NCBI GenBank assembly: GCA_903868375.1 | Contig: CAIPVD010000050.1 | Location: 1 to 12,364, forward strand | Length of the DNA: 12,364 nt | DNA from: an uncultured delta proteobacterium | GTDB lineage: Bacteria; UBA10199; GCA-002796325; 1-14-0-20-49-13 | Direction: 5' to 3' | Shown here: piece after piece, positions 6,669-12,364 of the stretch | Numbering within the stretch: the first letter of the stretch is position 1 | How the letters are laid out: every line of letters begins with the position of its first letter | Notes under the pieces: generated by a model | Told to the model about the DNA's origin: nothing | Seen by the model: only the letters and a program-made list of their open reading frames with translations | The model's database searches: none | Position numbers and translations under genes: made by a program

Positions 6669-7874
6669 ATGACAAGGACAACGCAGGACTATATTAATGA
6701 AGTAGATAAAGTAAGCGCGCATAATTATCACCCGTTGCCAGCAGTTATCGTCAAGGGCGAAGGCGTTTGGGTTTGGGATGTTGAAGGTAAGAAAAGTATC
6801 GATATGCTCTCCGCCTATTCTGCCTTGAACCAGGGGCACAGGCATCCGAAGATTATCGCGGCGGCAAAAAAGCAGATGGACACGCTTACTTTAACTTCGC
6901 GCGCGTTTCACAACGATCAGATGGGCCCGTTTTTAGCAAAGCTCACGAAACTATCCGGTTACGATAAGGCGCTTCCAATGTGCACAGGCGCAGAAGCGGT
7001 TGAGACGGCTATCAAAGCGGCGCGCAGGTGGGGATACAAAGTTAAGAAAGTTCCGGATAATAAGGCAGAGATAATCGTTTGCGCAGATAATTTTCATGGA
7101 AGAACCACAACCATAGTTGGATTTTCAACGGACCCGGTTTGTAACGGCGGTTTCGGGCCTTTTACTCCGGGGTTCAAGATCATTCCGTATGGCGATGTGA
7201 AGGCGCTTGAAGCTGCGATAACTCCGAACACTGTCGGCTTTATGGTCGAGCCTATTCAGGGTGAAGCGGGCGTTAAAATGCCGCCGGATGGATATCTTAA
7301 GGCGTGCTATAATGTCACGAAGAAGAACAACGTTCTTTTCATAGCGGATGAGATCCAAACTGGCCTTGGCCGCACCGGAAAACTTTTCTGTTACCAGCAC
7401 GAAGGTATAAAGCCAGAAATCGTTTGCGTTGGAAAAGCGCTTGGCGGCGGCTTGTATCCTGTATCGGCTATTCTTGCCGATGATCCAGTTATGATGGCCG
7501 CTTTCGAATGGGGCAATCACGGCTCTACTTTTGGCGGAAATCCGCTTGCATGCGCTATCGCATCTGCGGCTCTTGATGTTATCATCGACGAAAAGCTTAT
7601 CGACCGTTCGAACGAAATGGGCGAATATTTCAGAGGCAAGCTTCGTGCGATCAAGTCAGATAAGATCAAAGAAGTTCGCGGCAGAGGGCTTTTAATAGCG
7701 GTCGAGATGACCAAAGAAGCAGGGCATGCTCGCAACTATACCGAAAAGCTTGTGGCAAGCGGCGTCCTTGCAAAAGAGACGCACGAAACGACCATCCGCT
7801 TCGCGCCGCCGCTCGTGATTACCAAGAAAGAGATCGACTGGGCCGTTGAACGCATCGCGAAAGTTTTAGCCTAA
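6669..7874 (+). CDS. rocD: Ornithine aminotransferase (ornithine-oxo-acid transaminase)
   Basis: This PLP enzyme moves the delta-amino group of ornithine to 2-oxoglutarate, giving glutamate and glutamate semialdehyde, which the rocA product in the same cluster oxidises. The 401 residues match the usual bacterial RocD length. Class-III aminotransferase landmarks are all present: Tyr50 in SAYSALNQGHRHP (48-60), TGAEAVETA (106-114), NFHGRT (141-146), EPIQGEAGV (194-202) with the Glu that gates ornithine specificity, Asp227-Glu228 (ADEIQTG), the Schiff-base Lys256 (VGKALGGG), Thr287 (GSTFGGN) and the carboxylate-binding Arg377 (TIRFAPPL). The tyrosine in the active-site SAYSA motif favours ornithine over acetylornithine or GABA. 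ATG at 6669 follows AGGAG by 10 bases, slightly long, but no better start exists. Nearby isofunctional options (ArgD, GABA-T) fit less well. Confidence 0.94.
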   Translation: MTRTTQDYINEVDKVSAHNYHPLPAVIVKGEGVWVWDVEGKKSIDMLSAYSALNQGHRHPKIIAAAKKQMDTLTLTSRAFHNDQMGPFLAKLTKLSGYDKALPMCTGAEAVETAIKAARRWGYKVKKVPDNKAEIIVCADNFHGRTTTIVGFSTDPVCNGGFGPFTPGFKIIPYGDVKALEAAITPNTVGFMVEPIQGEAGVKMPPDGYLKACYNVTKKNNVLFIADEIQTGLGRTGKLFCYQHEGIKPEIVCVGKALGGGLYPVSAILADDPVMMAAFEWGNHGSTFGGNPLACAIASAALDVIIDEKLIDRSNEMGEYFRGKLRAIKSDKIKEVRGRGLLIAVEMTKEAGHARNYTEKLVASGVLAKETHETTIRFAPPLVITKKEIDWAVERIAKVLA

Positions 7875-7880
7875 ACCTCG

Positions 7881-7914
7881 TTTGCACCTACGAGGTGCGA
7901 ATTGGTTAATTTTT
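7881..7914 (+). terminator. Hairpin after rocD, possible weak terminator
   Basis: TTTGCACCT (7881-7889) pairs with AGGTGCGAA (7893-7901) around a 3-base loop, giving nine base pairs including one T-G pair. A T-run (7910-7914) begins only after eight further bases, so classic termination would be inefficient. It could instead stabilise the 3' end of the rocD message or attenuate transcription into the aminohydrolase gene. Confidence 0.4.
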
Positions 7915-7954
7915 CGTTTGCCCCGGAAAACTCTTTAGCATATGTTGGCGACCC

Positions 7955-9286
7955 ATGGGACTTGTCATCAAAAACGCGTGCATAATTACTTGCGACCAGG
8001 GTGTGGTCATTCCCGATGGCTATATCCGCACAAAGGATCACCAAATCGTTGAAATGGGCAAGATGAGCGCCTTTCAGCTGCAGGCGGGCGATCATATAAT
8101 AGATGCCTATAGCCGAATCCTTATGCCCGGCTTCGTTAATCCCCACATGCATTTGTACAGCCAGTTCGCGCGCGGAATGTCCAGCCCAAAGATGATCTCG
8201 TTCCTCGAGATCCTGGAAGGCCTTTGGTGGAAGTTAGATAAGGCGCTAAAAGAAGAAGACATCTACATTAGCACTCTCATCGGCCTAATTCAGGCGATAA
8301 GGTCCGGCACCACAACTATTATCGATCATCACGCAAGTTACGGAATGATAAAAAATTCGCTTACCGCGATATCCGAAGGATTTTCGCAAGTAGGCATGCG
8401 CGGGGCACTTTGTTTCGAGGTGTCCGATAGGCACGGCGAGAAAGATGCGGAGAAGGCGATTCACGAGAACGCGCAGTTCCTGGAAGAGGTTTCGGAAAAA
8501 TGCATGTCGCCGAACTTTTTGCTACGCGGCATGTTCGGGCTTCATGCTTCTTTCACGCTCTCAAATGCAACGCTTAAAAAAGTTCGCGAGGTGAACGAAA
8601 AGATAGACGCGCCTTATCATATTCACGTGGCGGAAGGGCCAGAAGATGCCGGAGATGCAAAATCGAACTACAACTGTTCGGTGGTTCGGAGGCTCGCGGA
8701 TGAAGGAATACTGCGCGAAGGGACGATCGCCGCGCATTGTATCCATGTAAGCGATGTGGATATAGAGCTGCTAAAAAAATCCGGCGCGTTCGTCGTTCAC
8801 AATCCTGTTTCAAATATGAACAACGCGGTTGGCCGTGCGCCATATATAAAAATGTGCGCCGCGGGCATTCCGGTTGGAATAGGTACCGATGGCATGTCCG
8901 CCGGTATTTCAAACGATGTTAAAACCGCAAGCGTCTGTCATAAAGAGGCTGCTTCCAATCCTTCCGCCGGCTGGAACGAAGTGCAGAACAGCGCGCTTAA
9001 GGTCAATCCAAAAATAGCGGGCCATCTTTTCGGGCAGGAGTTCGGCGTTATCAAAAATGGCGCAGTTGCGGACGTTATTATTGTCGATTACATTCCTTAC
9101 ACAACCGTTAACTCCGAGAATTTTTGGGCGCATATTCTGTTCGGCGTGCTGAATTCGAACGTTCACACGACCATTGTGAACGGCAAGACACTTATGCAGG
9201 ACCATAAGCTGGTGGGGATCGATGAAGCATCTATTATAAACGAGGCGCGAAAACTTTCCGCCGCCTTGTGGAAAAGGATCGGGTGA
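7955..9286 (+). CDS. ssnA: SsnA-type putative aminohydrolase (amidohydrolase superfamily)
   Basis: This 443-residue metal-dependent hydrolase belongs to the TRZ/ATZ-cytosine-deaminase branch and resembles E. coli SsnA over its length. Shared stretches include the RILMPGFVNPHMHLYSQFARG segment (54-74, matching the SsnA metal motif), LWWKLDKAL (90-98), SGTTTIIDHHAS (117-128) and HNPVSNMNNAVG (282-293). Metal and catalytic residues are His64, His66, His197, His224, Glu227, His261 and Asp312 (GTDG). The chemistry is probably hydrolytic deamination or ring opening; the substrate of SsnA itself is not established. ATG at 7955 is the only sensible in-frame start, yet no SD precedes it, unlike every other plus-strand gene here. 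It overlaps or abuts the next gene (stop TGA at 9284-9286), so the two are translated together. In E. coli ssnA lies in a cluster with molybdenum hydroxylase and diaminopropionate ammonia-lyase genes. Confidence 0.87.
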   Translation: MGLVIKNACIITCDQGVVIPDGYIRTKDHQIVEMGKMSAFQLQAGDHIIDAYSRILMPGFVNPHMHLYSQFARGMSSPKMISFLEILEGLWWKLDKALKEEDIYISTLIGLIQAIRSGTTTIIDHHASYGMIKNSLTAISEGFSQVGMRGALCFEVSDRHGEKDAEKAIHENAQFLEEVSEKCMSPNFLLRGMFGLHASFTLSNATLKKVREVNEKIDAPYHIHVAEGPEDAGDAKSNYNCSVVRRLADEGILREGTIAAHCIHVSDVDIELLKKSGAFVVHNPVSNMNNAVGRAPYIKMCAAGIPVGIGTDGMSAGISNDVKTASVCHKEAASNPSAGWNEVQNSALKVNPKIAGHLFGQEFGVIKNGAVADVIIVDYIPYTTVNSENFWAHILFGVLNSNVHTTIVNGKTLMQDHKLVGIDEASIINEARKLSAALWKRIG

Positions 9287-9291
9287 CGAAA

Positions 9292-10737
9292 ATGAATAAA
9301 AAAGTTTTGGATAAGGCTATAAAGCGTTGCAAAGAGCGAAATATCATTCTGCCTACGTTTGCCGAACAGCGCGATCCTTTGCTGGCGCCGGATGCCATCA
9401 AGGCGAGGCTTAAAGACGTGGGGCTTTGGGACGTGAATTCCGTAAATCTCTTCAGGATAAACTGGAAGAATGATGTGAAGACCGGCGGCTACCACGGCGT
9501 TAACTATTTTGAACTTCCTCACGAACTGACCGGCGTTAAGGCGCGCATTATAGGTTTACTTGGAAAATTTTTCCCAACTGGCGCTCATAAGGTCGGTGCA
9601 GCTTACGGATGCTTAGTTCCGCGCCTTGTTACCGGTGAGTTCGATCCTGCATCGCAAAAAGCAGTTTGGCCATCTACCGGTAATTATTGCAGGGGCGGCG
9701 CTTACGATGCGGCTCTTCTTGCCTGCGATTCGGTCGCGATACTGCCAGAGGGAATGAGCCGCGAACGTTTCGATTGGCTCGCAAAGATAGGTTCGGAAGT
9801 TATCGCAACGCCTGGATGCGAATCGAACGTGAAGGAAATTTTCGACAAGTGTAACGAGATAAATAGAACGCGCAAAGATTCGGTCGTAATATTCAACCAG
9901 TTCGAAGAGTTTGGCAACGGTATGTGGCATTACAATGTAACTGCCGAAGCGATTCACGAAGCGCTGCAAGGACTCATGAAGAAGGGCGATCATTTGGCGG
10001 GATTCGTATCCGCTACAGGTTCCGCCGGAACTATATGCGCGGGCGACAGGCTAAAAGAACTTTATCCGGGCATGAAGATAAATGCGGTAGAAGCGCTGCA
10101 GTGCCCAACGCTTTTATGCAACGGATTTGGCGATCACCGCATCGAAGGAATTGGCGATAAGCACGTGCCGTGGATCCATAACGTAAAGAACACGGATGTT
10201 GTAACCGCGGTAGATGACGAGGCGTGCATTAGGCTCATGCGCCTATTCAACGAAGACGATGGGCAGAAATTTCTTAAAGGAATTAAGGTTTCGCCGGAGA
10301 CGGTTGAAAAACTGAACCTGCTCGGCATATCAGGCATTTGCAATATGCTGGCGTCTATTGAAATGGCGAAAGAGTTGAACCTTGGCAGCAGCGACATAAT
10401 ATTTACAGTATTTACGGATTCGATGGAGCTGTATGGCTCGCGTATGGACGAATATCGCGAGGCGTATGGCACATATTCGATGAAGCAGGCGGAAGAAGAT
10501 TGGAAGGAATACTTGGACGATTCGGAAAAGAACAGCATCCTCGTGTTAGACGAATTCAACCGCAAACGGATCCACAACCTAAAATATTACACCTGGGTCG
10601 AACAGCAGGGAAAAACTGTGCAGGATCTGAATGCCCAGTGGGACGACCCCGAGTATTGGACCAGTCGCTGGCGCATGGCGGGCCATTACGATGAACTAAT
10701 AAAAGAGTTCAATGATTCCACAGGCTTACTCAAGTGA
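9292..10737 (+). CDS. Fold-type II PLP-dependent enzyme of unknown substrate
   Basis: This 481-residue protein belongs to the PALP (tryptophan synthase beta/cysteine synthase) superfamily. Lys100 in PTGAHKVGAA is the expected Schiff-base lysine; the TGAHK motif is the one used by TrpB. STGNYCRGGA (128-137) is the substrate-carboxylate loop and ATGSAGT (241-247) the phosphate-binding glycine loop. The rest differs from TrpB, CysK, threonine synthase and diaminopropionate ammonia-lyase, and the C-terminal ~100 residues (aromatic, acidic, DDPEYWTSRW at 451-460) are longer than in those enzymes. ATG at 9292 follows GGTGA (9282-9286) by 5 bases, a good SD overlapping the ssnA stop; GTG at 9283 (GTGA overlap) and GTG at 9268 are alternatives. 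It is translationally coupled to the SsnA-like hydrolase and probably acts on the same compound or its product, perhaps as an ammonia-lyase or beta-eliminating enzyme. That role is inferred. Confidence 0.87.
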   Translation: MNKKVLDKAIKRCKERNIILPTFAEQRDPLLAPDAIKARLKDVGLWDVNSVNLFRINWKNDVKTGGYHGVNYFELPHELTGVKARIIGLLGKFFPTGAHKVGAAYGCLVPRLVTGEFDPASQKAVWPSTGNYCRGGAYDAALLACDSVAILPEGMSRERFDWLAKIGSEVIATPGCESNVKEIFDKCNEINRTRKDSVVIFNQFEEFGNGMWHYNVTAEAIHEALQGLMKKGDHLAGFVSATGSAGTICAGDRLKELYPGMKINAVEALQCPTLLCNGFGDHRIEGIGDKHVPWIHNVKNTDVVTAVDDEACIRLMRLFNEDDGQKFLKGIKVSPETVEKLNLLGISGICNMLASIEMAKELNLGSSDIIFTVFTDSMELYGSRMDEYREAYGTYSMKQAEEDWKEYLDDSEKNSILVLDEFNRKRIHNLKYYTWVEQQGKTVQDLNAQWDDPEYWTSRWRMAGHYDELIKEFNDSTGLLK

Positions 10738-10799
10738 ACCGGAGTAGTTAGCAACTCTCGCCATATCATTAGCCGATAATAGTAAAGAAGGATTCGTCT

Positions 10800-12203
10800 A
10801 TGAATTTTAGGCCATTCATATTGATAATATTGCTTGGTCTGTTCAGTGCCGCATGCGGCAGCGGCAGTGGCGGCAGCGCGGTTCAAACAACACCGCCCGC
10901 AGGTTCGTCCGACAATAACGGCGGAAGCGCCAGTGACGACCAGGGTAGCGTCGATCTAACTCACAAGACATTTATCGCATCAACCGATGCGCTTTTAAAT
11001 CCCGAACGCGGATTATACAAATGGACGGATCTTCTCGAAGACGATTATTCAGGCCTTCGCAGCGAAGGCTACACGCTCGCATATGTGAGGGTGATGCTCA
11101 AAAATTATTTGGCAGCCCCGCTAGATGCCGCTTTTATTGCGCAGATAAACCAAGGTTTCGGCAAACTTCGGAACGCTGGAGTGAAGGCGGTTCTTCGTTT
11201 TGTCTATAGCGATTCGGAAGAGGTGGTGACCGACGCGCCGCTGAACATAATCCTTCAGCATATTTCGCAGCTGAAAGACGTGCTGAACCAGAACGCCGAC
11301 GTTATCTACGTCATGCAGGCCGGTTTTATTGGACGATGGGGCGAATGGCATTCATCGACGAACGGGCTCGATACGGACGCGCCATCCAGGAAAGCGGTGC
11401 TAGATGCGATTCTAAACGTTCTGCCGGCATCGCGCGATATTCAGGTTAGAACGCCGATGTTTAAGGATTCTTATGTTTCGCTGGGAGGTAGCGGCGACCG
11501 TATCGGCCACCACAACGATTGCTTTCTTGCGAGCGACACCGATGAAGGAACTTATCCGCATGAAGCCATAGATGTTTGGAAGGATTACGTTGCAAAAGAC
11601 GGCCTCTTGCTTCCAGTTGGAGGCGAAACCTGCGCGGTAAATCCTCCGAGGAGCGATTGCACCACGGCGCTTGCCGAACTGAACCAGCTGCATTATTCTT
11701 TCTTGAGCGGTTCGTATTCGCCCGATGTTTTAGCAAACTGGCAGGCGCAAGGTTGCCTTGACGAGATAAAAAGCCGGCTCGGATACCGCTTTTCTCTGAC
11801 AGACGCATGGTTCAACGATCACGTGAAGCCAGGCGATGTGCTGCACGTTAAGCTGGCAATTAAAAATGACGGATTCGCGCCGCTCTATGATCCAAGAGAT
11901 GTCTATCTGCTTCTCGAAGGAAGTAGTTCTTATATCGTCAAGCTGGACGTTGTACCAAGCCTCTGGGCAGCCGGCAGTTCGGTTACGGTTGAAGAGAATA
12001 TCGGGCTGCCGAATTTGGTAGCCGAAGGCAAATATTCGCTTTCCATCTGGATGCCGGACCGGGCATCTACGCTTGCGGGCAACCCGCTTTACGACATCGA
12101 ATTTGCCAATGCCAGTGGCAATCTTATCACCGATAGCATTACGGTAGATTCAACCGCCAAGCCCTACGCCGTCGAAACAAACCTCTTCTTTGAACCCAAG
12201 TGA
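10800..12203 (+). CDS. DUF4874/DUF4832 domain lipoprotein
   Basis: This 467-residue protein is exported and lipid-anchored: residues 1-18 form a type II signal peptide ending in LFSAAC, with Cys19 lipidated and Gly20-Ser21 after it, followed by a Gly/Ser-rich linker to ~50. Residues ~60-225 match DUF4874 by eye (LLNPERGLY, GYTLAYVRVML, GRWGEWH at 178-184). Residues ~230-455 match DUF4832 (RIGHHNDCFLAS at 234-245, PVGGETC at 272-278, GYRF at 328-331) and end in a beta-rich, Ig-like part. The first domain probably folds as a TIM barrel like glycoside hydrolases, so carbohydrate binding or cleavage at the cell surface is possible, but the biochemical function of these families is not known to me. 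ATG at 10800 follows AAGGA (10788-10792) by 7 bases. It is 62 bp from the PLP-enzyme gene, and functionally looks unrelated to the amino-acid genes. Confidence 0.87.
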   Translation: MNFRPFILIILLGLFSAACGSGSGGSAVQTTPPAGSSDNNGGSASDDQGSVDLTHKTFIASTDALLNPERGLYKWTDLLEDDYSGLRSEGYTLAYVRVMLKNYLAAPLDAAFIAQINQGFGKLRNAGVKAVLRFVYSDSEEVVTDAPLNIILQHISQLKDVLNQNADVIYVMQAGFIGRWGEWHSSTNGLDTDAPSRKAVLDAILNVLPASRDIQVRTPMFKDSYVSLGGSGDRIGHHNDCFLASDTDEGTYPHEAIDVWKDYVAKDGLLLPVGGETCAVNPPRSDCTTALAELNQLHYSFLSGSYSPDVLANWQAQGCLDEIKSRLGYRFSLTDAWFNDHVKPGDVLHVKLAIKNDGFAPLYDPRDVYLLLEGSSSYIVKLDVVPSLWAAGSSVTVEENIGLPNLVAEGKYSLSIWMPDRASTLAGNPLYDIEFANASGNLITDSITVDSTAKPYAVETNLFFEPK

Positions 12204-12364
12204 AGCAGTGACCAGATGCTTTTAAAGGCAACGGTGGTACGGGTGTAGGTAGCCGGCAGATGTTCGCTTCGCAGATTTTGTATCAGATTGAATTTTAAAC
12301 CGAACACGGGAAGTCTCCCTCGGCTCGGAACTCGCAATTCGCTGCTTGCAGATTGTTCTGGGAA
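12204..12364. other. Right-hand non-coding flank
   Basis: No gene is visible. AAGCA (12204-12208) and TGCTT (12217-12221) could form a weak 5-bp stem followed by TT, a poor terminator at best. The rest is the right copy of the repeat and unassigned sequence running off the window. Confidence 0.5.
12217..12281 (+). repeat. Diverged ~65-bp repeat, right copy
   Basis: This copy begins with TGCTTTTAAA, carries CGGTGGTACGGGTGTAGGTA (12232-12251) and ends with AGATTTTGT (12273-12281). The same blocks occur in the same order on the minus strand at 41-104. It starts 14 bases after the lipoprotein stop codon. Both copies lie in non-coding DNA, as expected for a dispersed intergenic element. Confidence 0.55.

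Noticed and set aside
9292..10737. Assignment as tryptophan synthase beta or diaminopropionate ammonia-lyase
   Set aside because: The TGAHK motif is TrpB-like, but the carboxylate and phosphate loops and the long C-terminus differ from both families, so only the superfamily can be supported.
10738..10799. Terminator or tRNA between the PLP enzyme and lipoprotein genes
   Set aside because: Only a 4-bp AGTT/AACT stem with no T-run and no tRNA-like features; GATAAT at 10775 lacks a matching -35 at the right distance.

Overview
The window carries eight intact protein-coding genes plus one long fusion gene, with short spacers, good Shine-Dalgarno (SD) sites and no RNA gene, insertion sequence or CRISPR array that I can see. 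It looks like chromosomal DNA of a free-living, probably Gram-negative bacterium. The last gene encodes a lipoprotein with a clean lipobox and Ser after the lipidated Cys, as expected for an outer-membrane lipoprotein. I cannot assign a phylum. The split, monofunctional proline dehydrogenase and the MoaC-MoaB fusion point away from enteric-type gammaproteobacteria.

Layout. 1-389 is non-coding and holds palindromes and one copy of a diverged repeat. 471-1853 (+) is an unrecognised all-helical protein. It converges with, and overlaps by 9 bp, a bifunctional MoaC/MoaB molybdopterin-biosynthesis gene (1845-2822, -). A 53-bp divergent spacer then starts a rightward catabolic block: P5C dehydrogenase (2876-4447) coupled by an ATGA overlap to proline dehydrogenase (4444-5292), an unrecognised Cys-containing protein with a biotinyl/lipoyl-like tail (5369-6589), ornithine aminotransferase (6669-7874), an SsnA-type aminohydrolase (7955-9286) coupled to an unassigned fold-type II PLP enzyme (9292-10737), and a DUF4874/DUF4832 lipoprotein (10800-12203). 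12204-12364 is non-coding and holds a second, inverted copy of the repeat seen near the left end.

How the genes may work together. Proline dehydrogenase and ornithine aminotransferase both yield pyrroline-5-carboxylate/glutamate semialdehyde, which P5C dehydrogenase oxidises to glutamate. This is a proline plus ornithine (arginine) to glutamate module. The SsnA-like hydrolase and the PLP enzyme are translationally linked. They probably form a two-step catabolic pair acting on a nitrogenous compound whose identity cannot be read from sequence. In Escherichia coli ssnA sits among genes linked to molybdenum hydroxylases and diaminopropionate ammonia-lyase. A Moco-biosynthesis gene nearby is suggestive, but no hydroxylase is visible here. 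The least-explained parts are the SsnA/PLP pair, the 5369-6589 protein and the repeat pair at the two edges.
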